This document shows positions 17,991 through 27,337 of a stretch of DNA of 64,000 nt, in pieces. Source of the DNA: Chitinophaga skermanii (GTDB lineage: Bacteria > Bacteroidota > Bacteroidia > Chitinophagales > Chitinophagaceae); assembly GCF_003259335.1 (NCBI RefSeq), contig NZ_QLLL01000005.1, positions 434,001-498,000 on the forward strand. The letters are read 5' to 3'. Position 1 is the first letter of the stretch; each line of letters begins with the position of its first letter. The notes below the pieces were generated by a model. That model was not told the DNA's origin. It saw nothing but the letters and a program-made list of their open reading frames with translations, and searched no databases. Position numbers and translations under genes: made by a program.

Positions 17991-18134
17991 ATTAAAATAG
18001 GTTGCCGAAAAACGTATTTTTCTTTTTTTTAACAGGTTATAAGGAATAGAAGGCCCATTTATTGCCGAATTGGTGGTAAATTTAAACGCACGGTTAACCC
18101 TGCGCGCATTCTTTATAAAACCTTATCAGCAGCT

Positions 18135-19688
18135 ATGAGTCAAATCAATATACTTTGGGTGGATGACGAGATCGAATCGTTAAAGTCACAGATTATTTTC
18201 TTGGAAAACAAAGGCTACCAAGTATCGGCACTCACCAATGGCTACGACGCCTTGGAGTTTTTGAAGGAGAATATTGTAGATGTAGTGCTCTTAGATGAAT
18301 CCATGCCCGGCATTACCGGCCTCGAAACCTTGGCTAAAATAAAGGAAATGGATATCCAAGTTCCCGTGGTGATGATCACCAAGAATGAAGCCGAGAACGT
18401 AATGGATGAAGCGATTGGCTCTCAAATCACCGATTACCTTATCAAACCGGTAAATCCAAACCAAGTATTATTGTCGTTGAAGAAGATCATCGATAATAAA
18501 CGTCTCGTAGCCGAAAAAACAACGAATGCTTACCAACAAGAGTTCCGCTCCCTTTTCATGGCCCTCAATTCAAACCCCGATTACAAGGAATGGATGGAGA
18601 TCTATAAGAAGCTCGTGTACTGGGAAATGGAAATGGGCAAGGCCGATAGCCCGGAAATGATGGAAGTGTTCAACACCCAAAAAGCCGAAGCTAACAGCGA
18701 ATTCGCGAAGTTCATTTCCCGCAATTATACCAGCTGGATGAGCCCTAAACAGCTCGAACAACCCGTGATGTCGCATACCTTGTTCAAAGAGAAAGTATTC
18801 CCCGCACTCGATCCTAACGTGCCGAATTTCTTCATTTTAATCGATAATCTCCGGTACGACCAGTGGAAAACTATTCAGCCCATTTTCGCTGAATCGTTCC
18901 GCGTAGTAGAAGAAGATACCTTCTTCAGCATTCTTCCTACCTCCACCCAATATAGCCGTAACGCCATATTTGCAGGCATGTTACCCGTGGAAATCGAGGC
19001 CAAGTTCCCGGAAGAATGGAAGAATGATGACGAGGAAGGAGGGAAGAATTTGTACGAAGAGAAGTTTTTCGCCGCGCAAATCGCCCGCTTGAAAAAAGAC
19101 CTTAAGTTCTCGTACACCAAGGTGCTGAACCACAACGATGGCCAACACTTGGTGAATAATATCCACAATATGCTCAATTACCAGTTGAACATTATTGTGT
19201 ACAACTTCGTGGATATGCTTAGTCATGCCCGCACAGAAATGGAAGTATTGAAAGAATTGGCCGGCGATGAAATGTCGTACCGTTCCATTACCGCCAGTTG
19301 GTTCGAACACTCACCATTGCACCAAGCCTTGAAGAAATTAGCAGACCGTAAAATTAACCTCATCGTGGCTACCGACCATGGTAGTGTGCGTGTAAAAACG
19401 CCGGTGAAAGTAATCGGGGATAAACAAACCACCACCAACTTGCGCTATAAGCATGGCCGTAATTTGAATTACGACCCGAAAGAAGTGTTGGCGGTACGCG
19501 ACCCTAAAGAAGCGGGTTTGCCCAAGCCGAATGTGAATTCTTCTTATATCTTTGCCCGTGAAGATGGCTATTTGTGTTACCCTAATAACTACAATTATTT
19601 CGTTAACTACTACCGCAATACCTTCCAGCATGGTGGTATTTCTTTAGAAGAAATGATTGTACCGGTAGCACGCATGGTTTCTAAATAG
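18135..19688 (+). CDS. porX: PorX: response regulator with PglZ phosphatase-like domain
   Basis: 517 residues. The N-terminal receiver domain (about 1-125) has the acidic pair DDE at 10-12 and phospho-acceptor Asp54 (VLLDESMPG). The rest is the alkaline-phosphatase-superfamily PglZ domain, with NLRYDQWKTI, STQYSRNAIFAGMLP (nucleophile Thr region) and ATDHGSVRV. In Porphyromonas and Flavobacterium PorX works with histidine kinase PorY to control the type IX secretion system. PorY is not in this window. The genome therefore probably encodes T9SS. It heads a plus-strand series of five genes. Confidence 0.93.
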   Translation: MSQINILWVDDEIESLKSQIIFLENKGYQVSALTNGYDALEFLKENIVDVVLLDESMPGITGLETLAKIKEMDIQVPVVMITKNEAENVMDEAIGSQITDYLIKPVNPNQVLLSLKKIIDNKRLVAEKTTNAYQQEFRSLFMALNSNPDYKEWMEIYKKLVYWEMEMGKADSPEMMEVFNTQKAEANSEFAKFISRNYTSWMSPKQLEQPVMSHTLFKEKVFPALDPNVPNFFILIDNLRYDQWKTIQPIFAESFRVVEEDTFFSILPTSTQYSRNAIFAGMLPVEIEAKFPEEWKNDDEEGGKNLYEEKFFAAQIARLKKDLKFSYTKVLNHNDGQHLVNNIHNMLNYQLNIIVYNFVDMLSHARTEMEVLKELAGDEMSYRSITASWFEHSPLHQALKKLADRKINLIVATDHGSVRVKTPVKVIGDKQTTTNLRYKHGRNLNYDPKEVLAVRDPKEAGLPKPNVNSSYIFAREDGYLCYPNNYNYFVNYYRNTFQHGGISLEEMIVPVARMVSK

Positions 19689-19761
19689 CCACGGGGTGTG
19701 CATTGGAAGAATTGACTTACTTTTGTGCACAGAACAAATTAACCGATTTAATCACGCTAGC

Positions 19762-20112
19762 ATGAATTTAAAACCAACACCTAATAATCTCTCGAAACTT
19801 GAAAAGATATTCGAAGAAGCGAAATATATCCTTCGCTTCGAAAAGGGTACTTTCAACTCGGGATACTGTTTGCTAGAGCATAAGAAAGTGGTGGTGGTGA
19901 ATAAGTTCTTGAACTTGGAAGGAAGAATCAACACTTTGCTCGATATCTTACCTTCCATCCAGCTTGAAGTAGAATTTCTAACCCCCGAAAGTTATAAATT
20001 ATACAAGCAGGTGGTTGATTTCAAAAATGCCGCCGGTAATATCGATACCGCGGAAGAAGATACAACACCCGGCGAAACATCGGCACCAACAGAACCATCC
20101 AGCGAAGCATAA
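19762..20112 (+). CDS. Conserved hypothetical protein, 116 residues
   Basis: No signal peptide or membrane segment. The first 90 residues look like a compact alpha/beta domain (KKVVVVNKFLNLEGRINTLLDIL) and the last 25 are a disordered acidic/Thr-Ser-Glu tail. I recall close relatives across Bacteroidota but no assigned function. The ATG at 19762 is preferred to one at 19696, which would add 22 residues of poor coding character. It lies between porX and an MBL-fold gene, with 15 bp to the latter, implying co-transcription. Confidence 0.7.
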   Translation: MNLKPTPNNLSKLEKIFEEAKYILRFEKGTFNSGYCLLEHKKVVVVNKFLNLEGRINTLLDILPSIQLEVEFLTPESYKLYKQVVDFKNAAGNIDTAEEDTTPGETSAPTEPSSEA

Positions 20113-20127
20113 AAATAGAGGAGCACC

Positions 20128-20901
20128 GTGAGCGGATTAAAAGTAACATTTCTAGGAACAGGAACATCGCAAGGCGTGCCGGTCATCGCGTGTGACTGCC
20201 GCGTGTGCAAATCGGCGAACCATAAAGATAAACGCTTACGCAGTAGTATCTTCATTGAAACGAGTGTAGGCAATATTGTAGTGGATACAACGCCCGATTT
20301 TCGTTACCAAATGTTACGGGCGAATGTGAAGAAGTTAGAAGCCGTGTTAATTACGCATTCTCATAAAGATCATATTGCCGGCATGGACGATATCCGTGCA
20401 TTCAATTATTTCCAGCAACAGCCGATAGATATATTCGCCACGGAATTCTCGCAGAACGTGATTGTGCGGGAGTTTGCGTATGCGTTTGCCGATTTTAAAT
20501 ACCCGGGTATTCCCGAGTTAAACCTCCGTACTATTTCCGACGAATCGTTCTTGGTGAATGGTTTACGCGTAATTCCTATTAACGTAATGCATTACAAGAT
20601 GCCGGTGACCGGTTTCCGTATCCACGATTTTACCTATATCACCGATGCTAACTTCATTGCTGACAGCGAGAAAGAGAAAATCCGCGGCTCAAAAATATTG
20701 GTGTTGAATGCATTGCGGAAAGAAAAGCATATTTCTCATTTCACTTTGCAAGAAGCCATCGATTTGGCTCAAGAACTCGACATACCGGAAGTATATTTTA
20801 CCCATATTTCTCACCAATTAGGCTTGCACGATGAAGTAATGCAAGAATTACCAAGCGGTATGGCATTGGCTTTCGATGGGTTAACCTTAAATATCTCCTA
20901 A
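20128..20901 (+). CDS. MBL-fold metallo-hydrolase, PhnP-like
   Basis: 257 residues; GTG start at 20128. It opens with FLGTGTSQGVPVIACDC, then a CxxC-type pair (CDCRVC) as in PhnP, which carries an extra zinc. The catalytic metal motif is THSHKDHIAGMDDIRAFN (HxHxDH), with a C-terminal histidine in YFTHISHQLGLHDEV. PhnP is a cyclic phosphodiesterase in phosphonate breakdown; the homologues in Bacteroidota stand alone, so a general phosphodiesterase role is inferred. The histidine cluster near the end (HISHQLG) is typical of the family. Confidence 0.86.
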   Translation: MSGLKVTFLGTGTSQGVPVIACDCRVCKSANHKDKRLRSSIFIETSVGNIVVDTTPDFRYQMLRANVKKLEAVLITHSHKDHIAGMDDIRAFNYFQQQPIDIFATEFSQNVIVREFAYAFADFKYPGIPELNLRTISDESFLVNGLRVIPINVMHYKMPVTGFRIHDFTYITDANFIADSEKEKIRGSKILVLNALRKEKHISHFTLQEAIDLAQELDIPEVYFTHISHQLGLHDEVMQELPSGMALAFDGLTLNIS

Positions 20902-20959
20902 AAACTTCTTTTAATAAATAGGGAAAACGTATTTTCATTTTATAAATGAACGTTAACCC

Positions 20960-21862
20960 ATGCAGCAAAAATTTTTCCCTGCATTCACCCGTTTCACCAA
21001 GCAGGAACGCAATGGCGTGTATGCACTTTTATGTTTGTTAACCGGCAGTTTGCTGGCACCGTATATTTTCTCCCGTTTTTTTGCACCGGTTGAATGGAAA
21101 GTAGACGAAGAATCGCAAGGCGAAGTACACGCATTTTTACAGCAGGCAAAGCCCGTAAACTTACCAGGTGAAAAACATCCAAATCCTCCGCGAATACGTT
21201 TGTTTCACTTTGATCCGAATACAGCTAGTTTCGAAACCTGGCTACAACTAGGCATACCGGCACGTACGGCTAAAAGTATTGTGAAATACCGGGCGAAAGG
21301 AGGGCAATTCCGTGTAGCCGATGATTTGAAGAAAATATATACCCTGGAAGAAAGTGATTACAAGCGGATATTGCCTTACGTGGCAATTAGCAAACCCCAA
21401 CAGGTAAGCCTTTACAAGGATTCTTCGCGGCATGTACAATTCGCCGCCCGCATTATCCAAAGCATCGATATCAATACAGCGGATAGTAGCAGTTGGGAAT
21501 TACTGCCAGGCATTGGAGCAGGGTATACTAGGCGTATTTTGAAGTTCCGGGAGCGGCTCGGAGGCTTCCATGATGTGCAGCAAGTAGGAGAAACCTATGG
21601 ATTACCTGGCTCGGTTTTTAATAAAATTCAACCATTTTTAAAACTGGGGGACATTTCACTAAGGAAAATCGATCTCAACCAGGCAGATGAAAAATCTTTG
21701 GGGGATCATCCATATATCAACACGAATTTAGCCCGTGCAATTGTAAAGTATCGTAGTGTTCATGGGCCTTTCGAGCGGGTAGAAGACCTTAAACGCCTGC
21801 CGTTGGTAGATGAGATTAATTATCGTAAAATTGAATATTACATAGCAGTCACCAAACATTAG
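20960..21862 (+). CDS. Helix-hairpin-helix protein, ComEA-like
   Basis: 300 residues. An N-terminal hydrophobic segment (about 17-35, YALLCLLTGSLLAPYIF) anchors or exports it. Three helix-hairpin-helix units follow: FDPNTASFETWLQLGIPART, DINTADSSSWELLPGIGAGY and DLNQADEKSLGDHPYINTN, each ending in a KYR- or KFR-type segment. These bind DNA backbone non-specifically in ComEA, the periplasmic DNA receptor of natural transformation. DNA binding at the envelope is likely; competence is only an inference, since no other com genes are nearby. It lies 7 bp before the acyl-CoA dehydrogenase gene. Confidence 0.8.
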   Translation: MQQKFFPAFTRFTKQERNGVYALLCLLTGSLLAPYIFSRFFAPVEWKVDEESQGEVHAFLQQAKPVNLPGEKHPNPPRIRLFHFDPNTASFETWLQLGIPARTAKSIVKYRAKGGQFRVADDLKKIYTLEESDYKRILPYVAISKPQQVSLYKDSSRHVQFAARIIQSIDINTADSSSWELLPGIGAGYTRRILKFRERLGGFHDVQQVGETYGLPGSVFNKIQPFLKLGDISLRKIDLNQADEKSLGDHPYINTNLARAIVKYRSVHGPFERVEDLKRLPLVDEINYRKIEYYIAVTKH

Positions 21863-21869
21863 CAAGATT

Positions 21870-23012
21870 ATGAATTTTCAGTCCACGGAAATGCAACAGC
21901 AAATTGCCCAAATGATTCGCGATTTTGGAAAAGCTCATTTACAACCCCACAACATCTTAGAATGGGATGAATCCCAAACTTTCCCTGTTGAAGTATTTAA
22001 GAAAATGGGAGAACTCGGCTTGATGGGCGTATTGGTTCCAGAACAATACAACGGTGCCGGGCAATCTTACTTAGAATATGTTACAGCTATTAGCGAGGTA
22101 GCTAAAATTTGCGGCGCCATAGGTTTAAGTATGGCTGCTCATAATTCCCTTTGTACAGGACATATTTTGCAATTCGGTAATGATGCGCAAAAGCAAAAAT
22201 ACCTGCCTAAGCTGGCCACGGCCGAATTTATCGGCGCTTGGGGTTTAACAGAACCCAATACAGGCAGCGATGCCATGAACATGAAATGCGTTGCCAAGAA
22301 AGATGGGAACGACTGGGTAATTAACGGTACAAAATGCTGGATTACCCACGGTAAAAGTGGCGATGTAGCCGTGGTTATTGCCCGTACTGGCGAGGTAAGA
22401 GATAGTCATGGTATGAGTGCCTTTATCGTAGAAAAGGGCACACCTGGGTTTTCGGCAGGTAAAAAAGAGAACAAATTAGGCATGCGTGCCTCGGAAACAG
22501 CAGAAATGATCTTTGATAATTGTCGTATCCCGGCAGAAAACCTCCTCGGCAAAGAAGGCGACGGTTTTATCCAAGCCATGAAAGTATTGGATGGTGGTCG
22601 TATTTCCATTGCCGCTTTGGCCCTAGGCATTGCAAAAGGAGCCTATGAAGCCGCTAAGAAATATGCGACAGAACGTTATCAATTCGATCAACCCATTGCA
22701 AGCTTCCAAGGCATTTCTTTTAAATTAGCCGATATGGCCACGCAAATCGAAGCGGCGGAGTTATTGACGTTGCAAGCGGCAGACATGAAAAATAGGGGGG
22801 TAAAAATGACCAAAGAAGCAGCCATTGCGAAGTATTATGCATCGGAAGTGGCGGTAAGCGTGGCGAATGAAGCCGTGCAAATCTTCGGTGGTTATGGTTA
22901 CACAAAAGACTTCCCAGTAGAGAAATTCTACCGTGATGCAAAATTGTGCACCATAGGCGAGGGAACGAGTGAAATCCAAAAAATCGTCATTGCCCGCGAA
23001 GCACTGAAATAA
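21870..23012 (+). CDS. Acyl-CoA dehydrogenase
   Basis: 380 residues, the standard length. It oxidises acyl-CoA at the alpha-beta bond using FAD and passes electrons to ETF. Motifs are [17 protein letters not shown] (flavin/substrate contact), [18 protein letters not shown] and the C-terminal [17 protein letters not shown], where the glutamate in GEGT is the catalytic base of short/medium-chain enzymes. Likely in fatty-acid or branched-chain amino-acid breakdown; chain length is not predictable. The gene follows the HhH gene after 7 bp. Confidence 0.93.
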   Translation: MNFQSTEMQQQIAQMIRDFGKAHLQPHNILEWDESQTFPVEVFKKMGELGLMGVLVPEQYNGAGQSYLEYVTAISEVAKICGAIGLSMAAHNSLCTGHILQFGNDAQKQKYLPKLATAEFIGAWGLTEPNTGSDAMNMKCVAKKDGNDWVINGTKCWITHGKSGDVAVVIARTGEVRDSHGMSAFIVEKGTPGFSAGKKENKLGMRASETAEMIFDNCRIPAENLLGKEGDGFIQAMKVLDGGRISIAALALGIAKGAYEAAKKYATERYQFDQPIASFQGISFKLADMATQIEAAELLTLQAADMKNRGVKMTKEAAIAKYYASEVAVSVANEAVQIFGGYGYTKDFPVEKFYRDAKLCTIGEGTSEIQKIVIAREALK

Positions 23013-23161
23013 AAATCCTTCAATCGATAACGAGGCCATTTATACGGAAACACTGCGCAAACACTCACCAGTAGCGAAAATTAGAAGATTTCGAAAAATC
23101 TTGCAATCGGTAGCAATTGGTGGCGTGATTACATAACTTACACGCTCTTAATGTTTTCAAA

Positions 23162-24787
23162 ATGACCTCGTTTGACCAATCTCTAGCAGATCTTTTCCCT
23201 GGAAAAGCCGACATTCCCGCTGCATTCGATATTCCCGAATTGCACCAACGCAGTTATCTCTCCAATGGAGAAATGGTAGCTTGGAACGGGAAGGTACACA
23301 CCGTACTATCCCCGATCTGCATTAAAACCGACAATGGCCTCGAAAGGCGCGTGATCGGATCGTATCCTTTATGTACCCCTTCCGAAGCTTTGCAATCGCT
23401 AGAAGCGGCTGTAAATGCTTATAATGATGGTAGGGGCGAATGGCCGACTATGTCGGTAGGTGATAGAATAGCCGCGTTGGAGAAATTCACAGGCAAAATG
23501 ATCGCCAAGAAGGATGAAGTAGTAAAACTTATCATGTGGGAAATTGGCAAATCCTACGCCGATTCCATCAAAGAATTTGATAGAACTGTAGAATACATCA
23601 ATGCAACCATCGATGCATATAAAGATGTTGACCGGGCTTCTTCGCGTTTCGTGATAGAGCAGGGCATTATCGGCCAAATTCGTCGTTCGCCGTTGGGCGT
23701 GGTATTATGTATGGGGCCCTTCAACTACCCGTTGAACGAAACCTTTACAACCTTAATACCGGCATTATTGATGGGGAATACCATCTTATTTAAGCCGCCG
23801 AAGCATGGTGCGTTATTGCATTTCCCTTTGTTGGAGGCCTTCCGCGAGTGTTTCCCTAAAGGCGTGATGAATACGATTTACGGTCCGGGTAGCGATATTA
23901 TTCCACCACTGATGGAATCGGGTAAAATCAATGTATTAACGCTCATTGGGTCGTCGAAAGTGGCGAACCAGTTGAAGAAGATGCACCCGAAAGTGAATAG
24001 GTTACGGGCAATATTAGGGTTGGATGCGAAGAATGCGGCTATTATCACAAGCCAGGCAGATATTGAATTGGCGGTGAAAGAGTGTGTATTGGGTAGCTTG
24101 TCGTTCAATGGGCAGCGTTGTACCGCTATTAAAATCATTTTTGTGCATAACGCTGTAAAAGATGCTTTCTTGGAAAGATTAACGGCGGAAGTAGAGAAAT
24201 TGAAGTTTGGGATGCCATGGGAGAAAGATGTGTTCTTAACGCCGTTGCCAGAGCCCAACAAACCACAATATCTCAAAGATTGCATCGAAGATGCCATCGC
24301 CAACGGCGCTAAAGTGCTGAACGAGAACGGGGGTAAAACGAACCATACGTTCGTGTTCCCAGCCATTCTATTCCCTGTAAATGATAAAATGAAAGTTTAC
24401 AGCGAAGAACAATTTGGACCCTTGATTCCTGTAGTGCCGTTTGATGATATTGAAACCCCTATCCAGTATCTAATACATTCAGAACATGGTCAACAAACGA
24501 GCTTATTCTCCAATGATGCCGATGAGTTAGCACACCTAATCGATCCATTGGTGAACCAGGTAAGTAGGGTGAACATCAACTGCCAGTGTCAACGCGGGCC
24601 TGATATCTTCCCATTCACAGGTAGAAAAGATTCGGCAGAAGCCACCTTATCTGTAGGAGATGCCTTACGTGCGTTCTCTATCCGTTCGATGGTAGCCACG
24701 AAACAAACACCGCAAAATAAAGCCTTGATTAATGAAATTGTGAGTGAACAAGCGAGCAATTTCTTATCTACTAAATATATATTTTAG
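23162..24787 (+). CDS. NADP-dependent glyceraldehyde-3-phosphate dehydrogenase-like (GapN-type ALDH)
   Basis: 541 residues of the aldehyde dehydrogenase superfamily. Cofactor and catalytic motifs are GPFNYPLNETFTTLIPALLMGNT, then ILGLDAKNA (general base position) and the active cysteine in LSFNGQRCTAIK; a Glu-containing EEQFGPLIPVV follows. The N-terminal extension (about 60 residues) and length resemble the non-phosphorylating GapN-type enzymes of Bacteroidota, which make 3-phosphoglycerate and NADPH directly. Specificity is inferred from overall resemblance; another aldehyde substrate is possible. Confidence 0.8.
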   Translation: MTSFDQSLADLFPGKADIPAAFDIPELHQRSYLSNGEMVAWNGKVHTVLSPICIKTDNGLERRVIGSYPLCTPSEALQSLEAAVNAYNDGRGEWPTMSVGDRIAALEKFTGKMIAKKDEVVKLIMWEIGKSYADSIKEFDRTVEYINATIDAYKDVDRASSRFVIEQGIIGQIRRSPLGVVLCMGPFNYPLNETFTTLIPALLMGNTILFKPPKHGALLHFPLLEAFRECFPKGVMNTIYGPGSDIIPPLMESGKINVLTLIGSSKVANQLKKMHPKVNRLRAILGLDAKNAAIITSQADIELAVKECVLGSLSFNGQRCTAIKIIFVHNAVKDAFLERLTAEVEKLKFGMPWEKDVFLTPLPEPNKPQYLKDCIEDAIANGAKVLNENGGKTNHTFVFPAILFPVNDKMKVYSEEQFGPLIPVVPFDDIETPIQYLIHSEHGQQTSLFSNDADELAHLIDPLVNQVSRVNINCQCQRGPDIFPFTGRKDSAEATLSVGDALRAFSIRSMVATKQTPQNKALINEIVSEQASNFLSTKYIF

Positions 24788-24962
24788 TGACATATTAAAT
24801 GATAATCATAGTAGAAATAAAGAAATCTTAACAATCACAAAATATTTACATGTTCGTGTGATGGTTTATTGTAAAGAGAACGTTAAATTTGGGTTAATTA
24901 CAATCCTTACCAATTTATCAACCTTAAACAGAAAGAAAGATCGAAAAATTTCTACTCCAAAA

Positions 24963-24994
24963 GAAACGGTCAATTCACTCGAATTGACCGTTTC
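24963..24994. terminator. Perfect 14-bp inverted repeat
   Basis: Arms 24963-24976 and 24981-24994 pair perfectly around a 4-base loop, between the GapN-type gene and the serine hydrolase gene. The plus strand is not T-rich after it, so it may be a terminator of the upstream gene or an operator/attenuator 39 bp before the next start. Confidence 0.55.
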
Positions 24995-25032
24995 GTATTT
25001 AAGGCCGTTGATACATTACAACCAAATTAAGC

Positions 25033-26085
25033 ATGAGATATAGATTACTAGCTTGTTTATTGCTGCTAACAGCGAATGTATTTTCGCAAGCAATTGTGAA
25101 AGAGAAACTAGATGATTACTTAAGTTATATAGAAAAGAATAGTGGAGGCCTTGGAAACGTTTCAATTTATAAGAACGGGAAAGAAGTGTACAATCGAAGC
25201 TTTGGACAAGATAAATTGGAAGGAGTACAGTATAATAAAAACACTACCTACCAGGTAGCATCGGTTACTAAAATGATAACCGCCATCCTAGTTTTACAAT
25301 TAGTAGAAGAGGGAAAACTACCACTAGACACTAAGCTATCCGAATTCTTTCCGGCTATACCGAATTCCAATAAAATAACGATAAAGAACATGCTGGAACA
25401 CACCAGTGGGTTAGGGAATTTTGCCATAAAAGATGGCGTAATTTGGGTGTTGGATAAAGTATCGGAAGAAGATATTATGGATGTAATAATCCAGCAAGGA
25501 ACTAGCTTTGAACCGAATGAAAAGGTAGCTTACTCCAATTCAGCGTACGTTTTATTACGGATGATTTTGGAGAAAAAATATCAAAAGGGCTATCATGAAA
25601 TTGTTGCACAAAAGATAACTAAACCGCTGCATTTAAAGAACTTTGCCTCGGTAAAATCGGCTCCTACAAATACATTTAAATCCTATAAATTTTCGGCTGG
25701 TCATTGGACCGAAATGAAAGATATGGAATACACCAACGTGATTGGTGTAGGCGATATCGCCAGCACAACACAGGATTTGAATATCGTCATAACAAGTTTG
25801 TTTCAACATACACTCATCAAACCAGCAACGCTTGCATTAATGGTACCCACTGTAGGAAAGGAAGATTGGGGTAGGGGATTAGCACTCTTTGAATATGGTA
25901 ACAACGTATTTTTCGGTCATGGCGGCGATGTACTTGGTTCACATACACGCCTTATTTACAATCCAAAAGATAAGATATCTATTTGCTATGCAACAAATGG
26001 TGAGAGAGTGCCAACGAACGTGTTTTTAGAAAACATAGTTGATATAGTATACCAGCTACCATTTGAACTACCTACTATCAAATAA
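25033..26085 (+). CDS. Serine hydrolase (beta-lactamase / class C-like family)
   Basis: 350 residues with a signal peptide (LLACLLLLTANVFSQA). The beta-lactamase-related catalytic set is present: SxxK in VASVTKMITA, YxN-type in YSNSAYVLL, and HGGDV near the C-terminus replacing KTG. Such exported proteins include esterases, D-aminopeptidases and penicillin-binding proteins; the substrate is unknown. A short remnant of the same fold occurs at 58044. The last 22 codons lie before a shared hairpin with the convergent DUF4382 gene. Confidence 0.85.
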   Translation: MRYRLLACLLLLTANVFSQAIVKEKLDDYLSYIEKNSGGLGNVSIYKNGKEVYNRSFGQDKLEGVQYNKNTTYQVASVTKMITAILVLQLVEEGKLPLDTKLSEFFPAIPNSNKITIKNMLEHTSGLGNFAIKDGVIWVLDKVSEEDIMDVIIQQGTSFEPNEKVAYSNSAYVLLRMILEKKYQKGYHEIVAQKITKPLHLKNFASVKSAPTNTFKSYKFSAGHWTEMKDMEYTNVIGVGDIASTTQDLNIVITSLFQHTLIKPATLALMVPTVGKEDWGRGLALFEYGNNVFFGHGGDVLGSHTRLIYNPKDKISICYATNGERVPTNVFLENIVDIVYQLPFELPTIK

Positions 26086-26124
26086 CACCTAATCAAAACT
26101 TAAAGATACTATTACAAACAAAAA

Positions 26125-26153
26125 TCGCCGTAGAAAGCTACGGCGAATTGTTT
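26125..26153. terminator. Bidirectional terminator between convergent genes
   Basis: Nine-bp perfect stem 26125-26133 with 26138-26146, 4-base loop, flanked by A-rich and T-rich sequence, between the serine hydrolase (plus) and DUF4382 (minus) genes. Confidence 0.8.
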
Positions 26154-26181
26154 TATAGGTTGTGTATAACGAAATGAAAAG

Positions 26182-26976
26182 TTAGCGTAGGGTAATTGTA
26201 CCAACATTGCTGGCTTGACCAACTGTTACATTTACACCTAACAAGGTGGTATCTCTCAAAATACCATCACCCACGATAGCAACATTGTAAGCACCTGCAT
26301 TTAATCCTGGCAATACGAATGTACCGGTTACAGCGTTTGGTAAAGCTGCAGCTACGGTGTCGTTTTGTTGGATAGCATAAATACCTTTAACGCTAATAGC
26401 GGGTAATGCAATGCCTTTGATACTACCTGAAGTAGCTTGTGTGAAAGTACGAATAACGGGTTTGAGTATGTATTTGTTGCTACCTGTAGTAACAATAGAC
26501 TTCGCAGCATCGAAATCGAGCCATAAGCGGTATTCAACATCTGCGACTAATTCCGCATGTACATTTAGTTTCAAACCTGATTGTTGCGCAGATGGGGTTT
26601 CTAATGGATAAGAAGTACCACCTACAACAACGCTGTTATTATTACCTAGAATTAAACGAATCTGAGAGATTTTACCGGCCGGTAAATCTTTAGAAATAAG
26701 CAGGGTGTCGAGCCCGTTTCTGAAATCTAATAAGTTGTACACCCCTGGTCGAAGCAAACCGAGTGATTGCCATCCATTGGTAGTGTCGGAAGAGTAATTC
26801 ACCCTTACATCTTGGATATCGATGTATACCGCATCGTATGCAACAGGAGCATCCGTAAGATAAACGCTTAATCGGGAATTTCCTTGTGGTGGATAGTCAT
26901 TTCCATCATCACATGACGTGAGAGAGAATAGCGACATGGCTCCTAATAGGAGAAATGAGAGGACGTTGTTTTTCAT
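26182..26976 (-). CDS. DUF4382 domain lipoprotein
   Basis: 264 residues. The lipobox ends at Cys22 (SLFSLTSC). The DUF4382 domain follows directly: SRLSVYLTDAPVAYDAVYIDI, then LLISKDLPAGKISQIRLIL and a glycine/serine-rich beta-sandwich. The second half (about 170-264) reads as a carboxypeptidase-regulatory-like beta domain (GTFVLPGLNAGAYNVAIVGDG). The protein is probably surface or periplasmic; function unknown. It ends in a hairpin shared with the serine hydrolase. Confidence 0.85.
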   Translation of the reverse strand: MKNNVLSFLLLGAMSLFSLTSCDDGNDYPPQGNSRLSVYLTDAPVAYDAVYIDIQDVRVNYSSDTTNGWQSLGLLRPGVYNLLDFRNGLDTLLISKDLPAGKISQIRLILGNNNSVVVGGTSYPLETPSAQQSGLKLNVHAELVADVEYRLWLDFDAAKSIVTTGSNKYILKPVIRTFTQATSGSIKGIALPAISVKGIYAIQQNDTVAAALPNAVTGTFVLPGLNAGAYNVAIVGDGILRDTTLLGVNVTVGQASNVGTITLR

Positions 26977-27058
26977 ATAAGATTGGTTAAAATCAATTAA
27001 CCTATTACAAGAACCTTGCCATATGATATTTTAATATAATAATAGGTTTGGTGCATAA

Positions 27059-27090
27059 AAAAAGGCTATCCGGTAGAATAGCCTTTTTTT
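27059..27090 (-). terminator. Terminator of the clp/small-protein run
   Basis: Stem AAAAGGCTAT/ATAGCCTTTT (about 27060-27069 with 27078-27087). The flanking A- and T-runs allow use on either strand; it lies 20 bp past the stop of the minus-strand gene at 27110. Confidence 0.8.
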
Positions 27091-27109
27091 AGTATATATT
27101 CAACGAGTA

Positions 27110-27307
27110 TTATCCTAAGAAATCATCGTTTTGTTCTTGTTTCTTTTCGGGTTGACCGGCAATCCCTGCAAACCAAGTATCGACGTTACCGGCTAGCATA
27201 GCGGGTAATTTGCTTTTAATATACTCTTTCATGGTTTCGATCGACTTTTCAGCTTGTTCAGCTGTAATGCCGGTTTGTTCTTGCAACTTTTGAATCAATT
27301 CTTGCAT
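27110..27307 (-). CDS. Small helical protein, 65 residues
   Basis: A small, soluble protein: MQELIQKLQEQTGITAEQA begins an amphipathic pair of helices (about 1-40), then a region of Gly/Ala and a charged, disordered tail (KKEQNDDFLG-like). The segment TGITAEQAEKSIETMKEYIKSKLP resembles the short DUF2267/DUF2780-type helical domains, from memory. It starts 30 bp after clpX ends on the same strand, with a terminator after it, so it is probably read from the clp transcript. A role with ClpXP is conceivable but only from position. Confidence 0.65.
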   Translation of the reverse strand: MQELIQKLQEQTGITAEQAEKSIETMKEYIKSKLPAMLAGNVDTWFAGIAGQPEKKQEQNDDFLG

Positions 27308-27337
27308 GGTAGAAAATATTAAAAGGTGACTGGATGA

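Noticed and set aside
24744..25043. 99-codon frame after the GapN-type gene
   Set aside because: Lys/Ile/Asn-rich reading of AT-rich spacer, and it contains the 14-bp inverted repeat.
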